Positions 26,580 through 34,949 of a DNA stretch of 64,000 nt are shown piece by piece (the stretch's first letter is position 1; every line of letters starts with the position of its first letter). Location: contig QNGA01000001.1 of assembly GCA_003298465.1 (NCBI GenBank), positions 248,001-312,000 on the forward strand, given 5' to 3'. The notes beneath the pieces are model-generated. The model saw only the letters and a list, made by a program, of their open reading frames with translations. It did no database searches and was not told where the DNA came from. The position numbers and the translations under genes were made by a program. The DNA comes from a halophilic archaeon (GTDB lineage Archaea; Halobacteriota; Halobacteria; Halobacteriales; Haladaptataceae).

Positions 26580-27836
26580 TCAAGTTTCGGACGGACCGGC
26601 CGTGGCGTTCTCGGCCTGGACGCCGTACGGACGGACGGTCACCGAGACGGTGTTCAGTCCGCGTCGAGCGGAGACGGTGAACTGCTCGCGCGGAGCGACG
26701 GTCATCAGGACCCCGTCCGCGCCGGTCGTTCCGAGTTCGTTTCCGGCGACCTCGACGGTGCCGTTGACCGGATTACCATTCGCGTCGGTCAGGTTAATCC
26801 GGAGCGGACCCCCGGAGTACGTCCGGTTGACCGCCAGTTCGAGGTCCGTGGAGTTGTTCCGCACCGCCGGACCGTAGGGGACCCGAGACGGACCGGTGAG
26901 GTCCTTGTACTGGACCTCGCGGAAGATCTCCTTCGTGCTGCCGTCGAGGTACGCCTCGATGACTCCCTGGGGATGGACGAAGTCGGTCTTCCAGATGCCG
27001 ACCGAACTGTATCGCACGTCGGTACTCTTGTCCACGTTCACCGAGTTCGACTGCAGCCACGGATACTGCGAGACCGTGACGTTCTGGGCTTCCCGGTAGG
27101 ACATCGTCCCCGTCGTCTTCGGTTTTCGGTAGTCGGCCCAGTACGCTTCGCGGACGTACTGCGAACCGCGAGTCGTCGCGAGGACGACCCCCGACTCCGT
27201 CGTCGCGACGGAGACGACGTTGCCGTCCGACTGGCCGCGAATCGTCCTGCCGATGGACTGCCTGACCGGCCCCTGTAGCGTGACGAGGTCGCCCCTGAGC
27301 GTCCAGACCTGCGGCGCGAACCGCGGGACGTCCTCGGCGTGCTCCGCCATCCAGCTTATCGACCGTTCGACGCCGGCCGCCTGGGCGTCGATGAGGGCGA
27401 GTCTGCGAGCGTACTGGCGCGTCGTGAGCGCTCCGTCGGTGTACTTCTGGCTGGCGTCGCGCTCCGCGTTCTGTAGCGTCGAGAGCCGGGACTTGATCGA
27501 GAACTGGTAACGGAGCAGGATCTGATTTTTCTCCTGGCGACCGCTCGCCGACTGGAGGCGCTCCTCTAGCGTGTACATCTGGTGTCGGGTCTCGGTCCGT
27601 TCGACGTCCATCGCCAGCGCCGTTCCGAGACCGATAGACGGCGAGTGGACGTCGGTTCTGTCGGGCGTTCCGAGGCTTAGATGCGAGGACGTGTTGTTGA
27701 ACCCGGGCGGCTGTACCGGATTCGGTTCTTTCTCGCTCGGTGGCCTCTCCGCCGCGGGCGCGTCGACGCCGACGGCGACCGCCGACGACGAAAGGAGAAG
27801 GAGCAACGACAGGAGAAGGGGGAGGGCTCGACTCAT
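26580..27836 (-). CDS. Exported coiled-coil protein, haloarchaeal-specific
   Basis: A 418-residue secreted protein with a cleavable signal (residues 1-23), then a helical region (ERLQSASGRQEKNQILLRYQ and DASQKYTDGALTTRQYARRL) likely to form coiled coil, then a mixed domain and a C-terminal beta-sandwich-like segment (RINLTDANGNPVNGTVEVAG) as in carboxypeptidase-regulatory or Ig-like folds. Several NxT/S glycosylation sites are present. It resembles haloarchaeal DUF7094/DUF7096 proteins. It is divergent from the sensor-like gene at 27986. Confidence 0.65.
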   Translation of the reverse strand: MSRALPLLLSLLLLLSSSAVAVGVDAPAAERPPSEKEPNPVQPPGFNNTSSHLSLGTPDRTDVHSPSIGLGTALAMDVERTETRHQMYTLEERLQSASGRQEKNQILLRYQFSIKSRLSTLQNAERDASQKYTDGALTTRQYARRLALIDAQAAGVERSISWMAEHAEDVPRFAPQVWTLRGDLVTLQGPVRQSIGRTIRGQSDGNVVSVATTESGVVLATTRGSQYVREAYWADYRKPKTTGTMSYREAQNVTVSQYPWLQSNSVNVDKSTDVRYSSVGIWKTDFVHPQGVIEAYLDGSTKEIFREVQYKDLTGPSRVPYGPAVRNNSTDLELAVNRTYSGGPLRINLTDANGNPVNGTVEVAGNELGTTGADGVLMTVAPREQFTVSARRGLNTVSVTVRPYGVQAENATAGPSET

Positions 27837-27985
27837 AATCGTTGCTTAGGAACTTACTCGTTAAAATACGTGTGGGTATCGGAGAGGGTAACTACGAACG
27901 ACGCAGAGAGGCTGAAACGTTTTAAAAACAACGTTGATGTTTTATCGCATGGATGGAAAGTATTTTCTTGGCGGGTTGACCAGAC
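27837..27985. promoter_or_regulatory. Divergent promoter between two exported-protein genes
   Basis: A 149-base gap. It contains CTCGTTAAAATACG near 27858-27872 on the side of the minus-strand gene and GTTTTAAAAACAACG plus GTTTTATCGC near 27918-27945 on the side of the plus-strand gene, all good TATA candidates. A shared control region is likely; I see no clear palindrome. Confidence 0.45.
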
Positions 27986-28855
27986 ATGGGTATGCGGTCG
28001 CATCCGTCCCTCCTCGTTGCCCTCCTTTTCCTCCTCGTTCTGGGGGTCGCCACCGGAACGAGCGGCGCACGCTGGGACGCCACTGAACGTCCCGGCGTGG
28101 CCGCGAGCGTCGACGCCCCCACCGACGTCGACGCAGCGGTCGCGAATCGGTCGGCGCCGGCGAACGTCACGCGGTCGAACGGAACGACGATGTACGTCAC
28201 GCCGCAGTCCGACGGTGACGCCCACTGGAACGTCTCGACGAGGTTCGCGCTCGACGGTGCGAACGAGACGGCCGCGTTCGAGCGCCTCGGCCAGGAGTTC
28301 GAACGCGGCCAGAGCGACGTGGGTTACTCCGTCGAGTTGTTCCGGAAGGTCGCTCGCCTGGCCGCGGACGAAACGGGTCGGACGATGCGGATACGGCAGG
28401 TCAACCGGAGCTACCACGTCGGGAACGGGACGGGACGGCTGTCGCTGACGTTCACCTGGACGAACTTCTCCCGGACGCCGGGCGACCGCATCGTCGTCCG
28501 CGACGCCTTCCTCCTCGACGGGGGCAACTCGACGTGGCTCTGGGAACTGCGGGACGACCAGCGACTCGTCATTCAGAAACCGGAGGGGTACCACGTCAAG
28601 AGTTCGCCGAACAAGGGTCACGAGAACGGGACGCTCCGCTACGAGGGACCGACGACGTTCTCCCCCGGCGAGATAGCGGTGACCTACGAGAAAAACAGCG
28701 GCCAAGGACCGTCCCAGGAGGGGTTCGACTGGCGCGGGCTACTGGGAATCGTCCTCCTGTTGTTCGTCGTCAGCACCGGCGGGGCGGGTCTCTACGTCCT
28801 GGCGCAGCGGCGTGACGGGGAGTCGTCCGACGACGCGCCGGCCGCCGAGGAGTAG
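27986..28855 (+). pseudogene. Membrane sensor part of a sensor-winged-helix protein, ended by an in-frame TAG
   Basis: A 289-residue protein: signal peptide, an extracellular domain of about 200 residues (MYVTPQSDGDAHWNVSTRF, FTWTNFSRTPGDRIVVRDAF) with several NxT/S sites, one helix near residues 246-268 (LLGIVLLLFVVSTGGAGLYV), and a short acidic tail AEE. Related haloarchaeal proteins continue through an acidic linker into a winged helix. Here the frame meets TAG at 28853-28855, but the same frame stays open for 94 further codons that encode that winged helix. The sensor half is probably still made; the full protein is probably not. Confidence 0.7.
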
Positions 28856-29140
28856 ACGTTCGACCGCGCCGGCAGCCTCGCTCCCGAGTCGGACGCGGCG
28901 GACGGGGACACCGACCCCGAACTGCTCTCCGACGAGGAACGCGTCGAACACATGCTCCGCCGAAACGGTGGTCGGATGAAACAGGCCGACATCGTCACGG
29001 AGACGAACTGGTCGAACGCGAAGGTGTCGCAACTGCTGTCGTCGATGGCCGACGAGGGGCAGGTCGACAAGCTCCGCATCGGCCGCGAGAACCTCATCAC
29101 GCTCCCCGACGAGGAAGTCGGCGACTTCGACGAGGAGTGA
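28856..29140 (+). pseudogene. Winged-helix C-terminal half separated by the amber codon
   Basis: In the same frame as the upstream sensor half, this stretch encodes an acidic linker ending LLSDEERVEHMLRRNGG, followed by a complete winged helix (KQADIVTETNWSNAKVSQLL, recognition helix NAKVSQLLSSM) and IGRENLITLPDEE. The pattern LSDEERV-x-RLLRENGG is where related full-length proteins join linker and HTH. An ATG at 28952 could start a free 62-residue winged-helix protein, but I see no good TATA box or ribosome site. No other stop or shift is present, so the break is recent, tolerated, or a sequencing error. Confidence 0.75.
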
Positions 29141-29215
29141 CCTCCGGCTCGTCCGCTCCTCTTCGCTACACGACGCTCGCCGCGTCAGTTCCGGCGGAGC
29201 GCCAAAAGAGTCGGG

Positions 29216-29821
29216 TCAGGCTCCGCGGGGTTCGCTCCCCGGCGGAGTGGTCGCTTCGCGGGCCGCATCGCGGCCGCCCATGGCGACGAACATCATCGCC
29301 AGACCGCTGGTCAGCAGCTTCACGCCGAAGAGCAGGCCGATAGCCCAGGCCGCGCTCGCCGGGAAGTTCACCCAGACGAGTGCGGCCAGCACGAGCGCGA
29401 GCGCGCCGCTGACGACGAGTCCGCTCCAGTTCTTCTCCGGTCGCGCCCGGACGCCCATGACGATCTCGACGACGCCGGCCGCGAACAGGAACGCGGCCAC
29501 CAGCACGGTCAGCGTCGCGAGTCCGACGACCGGGTTCGCTAGTAGCGAGATGCCGGCGACGGCGTAGAGCACCGCCAACAGTCCCTGGACGACGAATCCC
29601 GTCCATCCCTTGCCGGAGAACGCCGCCGCGACGTGGACGAGGCCCCCCACGACGAGCGCCGCGCCGAGCAGGATGGACAGCGAGACGCCCGTGACGAACG
29701 GGAACAGTATCGCCAAGACGCCGAGGACCGCCACGACGATTCCGGCTCCCATCATTCCGCGCCACCCCTCGGCGGCGGTGTTCGATACCATTTCGGTGCC
29801 ACTCTCGTATTCGGTGTTCAT
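29216..29821 (-). CDS. HdeD/DUF308 family membrane protein
   Basis: A 201-residue protein of six predicted helices in three repeated pairs (VVAVLGVLAILFPFVTGVSL, VLYAVAGISLLANPVVGLA), the layout of HdeD acid-resistance-like proteins; function in haloarchaea is unknown. It has one of the clearest ribosome-binding sites in the window, GAGGAGG eight or so bases before the ATG, and a TATA-like CTATTTAAATAG near 29856-29867, so it is transcribed with a leader of some 20-30 bases. Confidence 0.85.
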   Translation of the reverse strand: MNTEYESGTEMVSNTAAEGWRGMMGAGIVVAVLGVLAILFPFVTGVSLSILLGAALVVGGLVHVAAAFSGKGWTGFVVQGLLAVLYAVAGISLLANPVVGLATLTVLVAAFLFAAGVVEIVMGVRARPEKNWSGLVVSGALALVLAALVWVNFPASAAWAIGLLFGVKLLTSGLAMMFVAMGGRDAAREATTPPGSEPRGA

Positions 29822-30133
29822 CGTAATTCCTCCTCATCGTGTAGATACGCTAGAATACTATTTAAATAGAGTTGCCTGTTTGAAGCAGATTCCGGATTCC
29901 GGACCGTTCGCCGTGCGTACTGCGGTCAGAATCGGCCGTGCCGCTCGAACGTCGCGGCGCGAGCGACTGCGTCCCCGTCGTCAGGACCGGCTACGAACAC
30001 GTCGAGCGGCCGGCCGATTCGCCGGCCGTACCGTTCCGTCGCAGTCCGGGCGTACGGTCGCGGAGCGTCGGACGCCTGACGGGTCGCCGACAGGACTCTC
30101 CAGAAGGTCGCTCCCGTTCGTCCGGAACTCCGG
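29822..30133. other. Gap of 312 bases with promoter and hairpin
   Basis: The left part holds the HdeD promoter (palindromic CTATTTAAATAG) and its GAGGAGG ribosome site. Around the middle is an eight-base stem CGGCCGGC (30007-30014)/GCCGGCCG (30021-30028) with a six-base loop, downstream of the small conserved gene that ends at 30134, so it may act as a terminator. No open frame here has haloarchaeal protein composition. Confidence 0.5.
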
Positions 30134-30445
30134 TCACCACGTCTCGACGCGCCCGTCGCGGACGTCCTCGACGCAACCCTCGCAGTCGGGATGGTCGGGG
30201 TCGAAGCAGGCCGGACGACCCTCGGAGTCGAGGCTGACCGCCCGGCGCTCGACGTACCGCCGACAGACTATCTTCGCCCGGCCGCGTTCGTCCTGCGGGA
30301 GGTCCGCGAGCGCGGTGTCCCGGGCGTTCCGGTAGGCCTCCTTCGCCTCGGAGATCTGGTCGCTGGTGGACCTGCGTCGCTCTTCGACCTTCTTGCCCGC
30401 CTCCTGGAGTTTCGAACGGAGGAAGCGTTCGAGGCGGTCGTCCAT
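30134..30445 (-). CDS. Small conserved haloarchaeal protein (DUF7091-like)
   Basis: A 103-residue soluble protein: charged helical N-terminal half (LERFLRSKLQEAGKKVEERRR), then YRNARDTALADLPQDERGRAKIVCRRY, and a Cys-containing C-terminus CFDPDHPDCEGCVEDVRDG that could bind a metal with the earlier Cys. It ends VETW. The pattern fits the haloarchaeal DUF7091 family as I remember it; no function is assigned. Confidence 0.7.
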   Translation of the reverse strand: MDDRLERFLRSKLQEAGKKVEERRRSTSDQISEAKEAYRNARDTALADLPQDERGRAKIVCRRYVERRAVSLDSEGRPACFDPDHPDCEGCVEDVRDGRVETW

Positions 30446-30518
30446 GCGTCGCGTTTGTGGGTAGAGGTAGATAGGTTAACTGGTGGTCTCGGCCTCGCGG
30501 TCGGGGGCCACGCGTCCG

Positions 30519-31769
30519 CTACGATTCGGAGGGAGGTTGCAGCCCCAGCGTCACCTCGTCGGTTTCGGCGACCGACGGGAGCGACCGTATCTTCGGGTGG
30601 ACGAGGTAGTAGCAACCGAGCACCACGAGCAACCCCGAAAACAGGGACAGAACCGACCCGGGACCGAACGCTTCGCCCGCGGCTCCGCCGAGGAGGTTGC
30701 CGACGGGCATCATTGCTGCGGTGAGACTCGACACGACGGCGCTGACGCGGCCGAGGAGCGCGTCGTCGACCGACGACTGTAGCATCGACGAGAACATCAC
30801 GTTGAACGCGCCGACGGGAGCGACGCTGGTGAACAGGAGCACGGTCGTGGCGAGCGGTCCGCGAACGGTCAGCGCCGCGAACAGGCAGCAGCCGGCCGAC
30901 ACGACCCCGACGACCGAGAAGTACCCGTACGACCGGTTCTCGACCAGCGACGCGGCGGCCGCACCGAGGAGGTTCCCGCCGGCGAGCGCCGCCATCAGCA
31001 GACCGTACGTCTCAGGGCCGCCCAGCGAGTCGGCGAACGCGGGCAGCACGGCCATCGCCGCGCCGGCGCCGAAGTTCGAGACCATCGCGCCCAGAACCAT
31101 CGATACGACGACCGACCCGCGGAGGTAGTCGATGCCTTCCCGGAGGTCTTCGAGGTAGCGTTCGTCCGCCGCGTCGTCCCCGTCGCTCGCGTCGTCCCCC
31201 GCCGGAACGGTCAGGCCGACGAACAGGAGGGCCGCGGCCGCGAACGTGACCGAGTCGACGACGAACAGCGTCGTCGCGCCGACGACCGCGAGCACCGCGC
31301 CGCCCGCCGCGTTGAACACCACCTCGGTTCCCTGGTAGGCGGTCGAGAACAGCGAGTTCGCGCGGACGAGCTGCTCTTCGTCGACGATTCGGGGGAGCGC
31401 CGCGGTCTGGGCCGGGTACACCATCTGGTTGATGAGCGAGAGCACCGGCATGACGGCCAGGACGACCCAGACCGAGAGATGCCCGGTCGCGGCGGCGAGG
31501 GGGACGACGAGGACGAAGACGCCCTGGACGAGCTGGGTCCCCACGAGGACGCGTCGGAGCCTCCAGCGGTCCACGAGCGGGCCGAAGAGGAACTGAACGC
31601 TGGTCGGTAGCTGGACGAGGAACCCGGCGATTCCGGTGTAGAGCGACGACCCGGTCAGGTGGTAGACCAGCCACATCGCGCCGACGAAGTAGAGGCTGTC
31701 GCCGGCGTTCGTGACGAGTCGGCCGAGGAACAGCCGGACGAACGCGACGTTCGAACGGAGCTTCGACAT
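30519..31769 (-). CDS. MFS transporter (EntS/MFS_3-type exporter)
   Basis: A 416-residue protein with about 10-12 helices, beginning NVAFVRLFLGRLVTNAGDSLY, with the helix 2-3 loop GPLVDRWRLRRVLV typical of major-facilitator exporters of the EntS/macrolide-efflux group. Drug or metabolite efflux is inferred. A 26-base interrupted palindrome at 31801-31826 lies 32 bases upstream of the ATG and is a probable operator. The gene downstream of the zinc-ribbon regulator on the same strand may be its target. Confidence 0.85.
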   Translation of the reverse strand: MSKLRSNVAFVRLFLGRLVTNAGDSLYFVGAMWLVYHLTGSSLYTGIAGFLVQLPTSVQFLFGPLVDRWRLRRVLVGTQLVQGVFVLVVPLAAATGHLSVWVVLAVMPVLSLINQMVYPAQTAALPRIVDEEQLVRANSLFSTAYQGTEVVFNAAGGAVLAVVGATTLFVVDSVTFAAAALLFVGLTVPAGDDASDGDDAADERYLEDLREGIDYLRGSVVVSMVLGAMVSNFGAGAAMAVLPAFADSLGGPETYGLLMAALAGGNLLGAAAASLVENRSYGYFSVVGVVSAGCCLFAALTVRGPLATTVLLFTSVAPVGAFNVMFSSMLQSSVDDALLGRVSAVVSSLTAAMMPVGNLLGGAAGEAFGPGSVLSLFSGLLVVLGCYYLVHPKIRSLPSVAETDEVTLGLQPPSES

Positions 31770-31800
31770 GACCGGAGGCAGTACCGCCCCGCCGTTAACT

Positions 31801-31826
31801 GTTCGTAGAAATACATTTCTGTGAAC
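31801..31826. promoter_or_regulatory. 26-base interrupted palindrome, probable operator of the MFS gene
   Basis: Arms are GTTC (31801-31804) with GAAC (31823-31826) and AGAAAT (31807-31812) with ATTTCT (31815-31820), centred on AC. Twenty of 26 positions are symmetric. It sits upstream of the MFS start codon, where a TATA/BRE region is expected, and is much more AT-rich than its surroundings. Confidence 0.6.
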
Positions 31827-31860
31827 GCCGTTGCAGAAACGAGCTTCTATTGCGACCCTG

Positions 31861-32739
31861 TCACTTCTGCCGGTCGTCGACCACGTCGAGGTCCGCGTCG
31901 AAGGTGAACACGCGGGTCTCGTCGTCGACCGTGACCGGAATCTCGACGCGAAGCGGGTCCTCGCCGACGACCGTCGCGGCCCCCGCTCGCAGCCAGTTCA
32001 GTTCCCACATCGGCGTCTTCCGCACGTCGACGCCGTGCTCGTGGTGGAAGCCTGCGACGGCCGGATGAGCGACGACGACGGCCGGAACCAACGAGTCCCA
32101 CCGCTGACTGCACCGACCGCAGTCGTACCTGACCCGGACGTCGAACTGCTCGCCGTCGACCCAGTCCGGGGCGACATCGTCGTCCGGCAGGTACACCGTC
32201 TCCTCGACGGGGCCGTCACAGCAGTCGCAGAACCCGTAGGTCATCGCGTGCATCAGCCGCTTGTTCCACCGGTCGACGACCGCTGGGGCGTCCTCCCGCG
32301 ACCGTTCTTCGAGGATGCCCGGCGGGACGTCCGGATTCGCGAACGTCATGCCACAGTCGTCGCAACCGACGGTGATGCCGTCCTCGCGGAATCGCGTCTC
32401 CATCGGCGCGCCGCAGTTCAGGCACGGGACGTCCATGGGGACCGGGTCACCCTCCAGCACGCTGGTGTACCCGCCGGACAGCACTGCACCGACGACCCGA
32501 CGTCCGGCGGCGGTGAGCCGATACCCCTCGTCGTCCTCGCGGACGAACCGCCCGACGAGTTTCCCGAGGTGGTAGTTGAACTGTCCCGGGTCCTCGACGC
32601 CGACCCGCTTTCGCACCTCGCTGAACGCGAGCGGGTCGTCGACCTCGTCCAGCGCGCGGAGGATGCGGAACCGGGTCTCGTGAGCCATCAATTCGAAGGC
32701 CTCGTCGGGGGACAGGCGCTCGACGACGACGTCGCTCAT
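31861..32739 (-). CDS. Winged-helix transcription regulator with zinc ribbons (DUF7347/DUF7351-like)
   Basis: A 292-residue ArsR-like regulator. N-terminal winged helix: LMAHETRFRILRALDEVDDPLAFSEVRKRV and QFNYHLGKLVGRFV with the dimer and wing elements. Then two Cys pairs, CLNCGAP and CDDCGM, and later FCDCCDG and DCGRCSQ, giving two zinc ribbons, and a C-terminal beta domain. Such proteins are common in haloarchaea without known ligand. I start at MSDVVVERLSPDEAFELM. The gene ends 91 bases before the MFS start, with the palindrome in between, so it may regulate that exporter. Confidence 0.8.
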   Translation of the reverse strand: MSDVVVERLSPDEAFELMAHETRFRILRALDEVDDPLAFSEVRKRVGVEDPGQFNYHLGKLVGRFVREDDEGYRLTAAGRRVVGAVLSGGYTSVLEGDPVPMDVPCLNCGAPMETRFREDGITVGCDDCGMTFANPDVPPGILEERSREDAPAVVDRWNKRLMHAMTYGFCDCCDGPVEETVYLPDDDVAPDWVDGEQFDVRVRYDCGRCSQRWDSLVPAVVVAHPAVAGFHHEHGVDVRKTPMWELNWLRAGAATVVGEDPLRVEIPVTVDDETRVFTFDADLDVVDDRQK

Positions 32740-32929
32740 GCCCGTCGTTCTGTCGGCGATGAACAAGGAATTTCGGGTCGACATCGGTCCCGCGCTTGTT
32801 CTAACCCGGACCACCCTCCGGACGAACCGGAGAGGGCTCTCGAACCGCCCGAAAACGCTAGCTTCAAACTGCTCGTATGTGCACTCTCGACGCCGCTCGA
32901 CCGCATCTACACTTTCACTCCGGCTACGT

Positions 32930-32941
32930 AACCTTTTATAC
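32930..32941 (+). promoter_or_regulatory. TATA box of the RPA operon
   Basis: ACCTTTTATACC precedes the RPA start by about 65 bases, giving a leader of roughly 40 bases. The remaining upstream gap back to 32740 shows no gene. Confidence 0.5.
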
Positions 32942-33002
32942 CATCGCGCACCAACCCCGATACGTCTCCCGTGGAAACCAAAGCGGAGACGTGGAGCAAA
33001 CC

Positions 33003-33935
33003 ATGACCGATGTGCGACAGCATGCGGAAGAGATTCAGGAACAGTTCTCCGACCACCTGGACGTGACGGTAGACGACGTAGCGTCGCGTCTCGACAGCCT
33101 GGTCAACGAGTACAGAGTGCCGATGGAGGAGGCTCGACGCAGCGTCGTCAGCCACTACCTCGACGAGGCGGGCCTCGAACGCGACGAGATTCGCAGCGGC
33201 GGCGGCACCGAGGAAGCCCAACTCGCCGACATCGACACCGACGAGCAGTGGCTGAACGTCACCGCCAAGGTGGTGGACCTCTGGGAGCCCCGGAGCGACG
33301 CCGTCGGGCAGGTCGGCCTGCTCGGCGACGAGAGCGGCACCATCAAGTTCACGAAGTGGGCCAAGTCCGACCTCCCGGAACTGGAGGAGGGCAAGGTCTA
33401 CCGACTCGGCAACGTCGTCACCGACGAGTACCAGGGCGACTACTCCGTGAAGCTCAACCGGACGACCACCATCGAGGAACTCGACCGCGAGATGGAGGTC
33501 GGCGACGACAGCGAGGAGATCGAGGGCGCGCTGGTGGACATCCAGTCCGGCAGCGGCCTCATCAAGCGCTGTCCCCACGACGACTGCACGCGCGTCCTCC
33601 AGAACGGTCGCTGCTCGGAACACGGCGAGGTCGAGGGCGAGTTCGACCTGCGCATCAAGGGCGTTCTGGACGACGGCGTCGACGTGCACGAAGTCATCTT
33701 CGACGAGGGAGCGACGGAGGAACTGACCGGCATCTCGCTCGACGAGGCGAAACAGATGGCGATGGACGCGCTCGACACGACGGTCGTCGCCGACGAGATG
33801 CGCGAAGAGACGCTCGGACACTACTACCGCGTCTCCGGGCCGACGATGGGTCGATACCTGCTCGTCGACGACATGGAGACGCTGACCGGGCCGGTGGATG
33901 CCGAGGAAGCGCTCATCAAAGCGAGGTCGATCTGA
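33003..33935 (+). CDS. rpa: Single-stranded DNA-binding protein RPA (Rpa3-type)
   Basis: A 310-residue replication protein A. N-terminal helical part (HAEEIQEQFSDHLDVTVDDVASRLDSLV), one OB fold at about 75-160 (WLNVTAKVVDLWEP, GTIKFTKWAKSDLPELEEG), and a zinc finger CPHDDCTRVLQNGRCSEH. Length and one OB fold fit Haloferax Rpa3 as I recall it rather than the longer Rpa1; this is not certain. It binds single-stranded DNA in replication and repair. The start MTDVRQHAEEIQ is chosen over a longer open frame. The RPA-associated gene follows one base after the stop codon. Confidence 0.9.
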   Translation: MTDVRQHAEEIQEQFSDHLDVTVDDVASRLDSLVNEYRVPMEEARRSVVSHYLDEAGLERDEIRSGGGTEEAQLADIDTDEQWLNVTAKVVDLWEPRSDAVGQVGLLGDESGTIKFTKWAKSDLPELEEGKVYRLGNVVTDEYQGDYSVKLNRTTTIEELDREMEVGDDSEEIEGALVDIQSGSGLIKRCPHDDCTRVLQNGRCSEHGEVEGEFDLRIKGVLDDGVDVHEVIFDEGATEELTGISLDEAKQMAMDALDTTVVADEMREETLGHYYRVSGPTMGRYLLVDDMETLTGPVDAEEALIKARSI

Positions 33936-33936
33936 C

Positions 33937-34548
33937 ATGAGTGGTGCACCAACGCGAGAAGTCGCGCGGCGTGCGTTCGCCGCGGAGTTCAACGACGCGA
34001 GTTACACGTTCAAGGAGTCGGAGGACGAACGCGCACCGGTCTACCTGCTCCTCCCCACGGGCGAGCGGGCGAACCGCGTGTTCGTCGTCGGAACGCTGAC
34101 CGAGAAGGAGGACGTCGGCGAGGACAGCGAGTACTGGCGCGGCCGGGTCGTCGACCCGACCGGGACGTTCTTCGTCTACGCCGGCCAGTACCAGCCCGAC
34201 GCCGCGGGGATGCTCCGCGAACTCGAACCGCCGGCGTACGTCGCCATCGCGGGCAAACCGCGCACGTTCGAGACGGACGACGGGACGGTCAACGTCTCGG
34301 TGCGTCCCGAGTCCATCACGGTCGTCGACGATTCGACGCGCGACCGCTGGGTCGTCGAGACGGCACAGCGCACCATCGAGCGCGTCGCGGCGTTCGACGA
34401 CGACGCGAACGAGTACGCCGCGATGGCGCGCGAGCAGTACGACCTCCCGGTCGAACAGTACCGCGAGGCGGCCATCGACGCGCTGGAGGGCCTCGACGAC
34501 GCCGCCGACGTCGGCGAGTCCGGCGAGTCGGAGCCTCCCGCGCAGTAG
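33937..34548 (+). CDS. rpap: RPA-associated protein (COG3390, RpaP)
   Basis: A 203-residue OB-fold protein with VFVVGTLTEKEDVGEDSEYWRGRVVDPTGTFFVYAGQYQP, the core of the COG3390 family that co-purifies with its cognate RPA in Haloferax and is needed together with it. ATG lies one base after the RPA stop, so the two are cotranslated. The tail is acidic (DAADVGESGESE). No third gene (a phosphoesterase in some related operons) follows; next come hairpins and a small zinc-finger gene. Confidence 0.9.
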   Translation: MSGAPTREVARRAFAAEFNDASYTFKESEDERAPVYLLLPTGERANRVFVVGTLTEKEDVGEDSEYWRGRVVDPTGTFFVYAGQYQPDAAGMLRELEPPAYVAIAGKPRTFETDDGTVNVSVRPESITVVDDSTRDRWVVETAQRTIERVAAFDDDANEYAAMAREQYDLPVEQYREAAIDALEGLDDAADVGESGESEPPAQ

Positions 34549-34681
34549 CCGGCGCGGTCGACTCGACGGCCGCGGTCCACCGCGTTCGAGAGCAATTCTT
34601 GGGGGTGACGACGAACCGTCGCACGAAGACGGAGCCGCGAGTAGTCGTACGAGCGCGATGGGCGGGAGAACAGCGCGACGA

Positions 34682-34729
34682 ACGACGCCTGGCGTCGTGA
34701 AACGGTCGGGGTGTCACCAGCACCCCGAC
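34682..34729. promoter_or_regulatory. Two adjacent inverted repeats between rpap and the mini zinc-finger genes
   Basis: ACGACGCC T GGCGTCGT (34682-34698) is a perfect palindrome with a one-base centre. Seven bases later comes GTCGGGGTG (34705-34713)/CACCCCGAC (34721-34729), a nine-base stem with a seven-base loop. The first looks like a regulator site, the second like a transcript hairpin (terminator of the RPA operon or leader of the next gene). Confidence 0.55.
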
Positions 34730-34757
34730 GCCGGGCGTGCCTCTGCCAGCAAGCCCA

Positions 34758-34949
34758 ATGCACACCCATACGAGACGGTTACAAGAAAGCACCGTTCCCG
34801 AACCGATAACCGGGCCGCACGAGGGGCTCGACGCGGACGGACGCCTCGACCACCACTACTGGCGCTGTGAGCGCTGCGGCCTCGAAAGCACCGACTCCCG
34901 CATGCGAGCGGGCTGCTTCCGCTGCGGCGCGGGAGGCGACGATGGTTGA
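34758..34949 (+). CDS. Mini zinc-finger protein 1
   Basis: A 63-residue protein (start MHTHTRRLQESTVPEP; a start seven codons earlier is also possible). It ends in a two-pair zinc finger: YWRCERCGLESTDSRMRAGCFRCGAG. Its stop overlaps the ATG of the second mini protein by eight bases. Haloarchaea carry many such proteins of under 80 residues with paired C-x2-C motifs, some shown to affect swarming or biofilm in Haloferax; the function here is not known. Confidence 0.7.
   Translation: MHTHTRRLQESTVPEPITGPHEGLDADGRLDHHYWRCERCGLESTDSRMRAGCFRCGAGGDDG

Noticed and set aside
28853..28855. TAG decoded as pyrrolysine
   Set aside because: No pyl genes are in view and the flanking linker is plain acidic sequence; a nonsense change of GAG is simpler.
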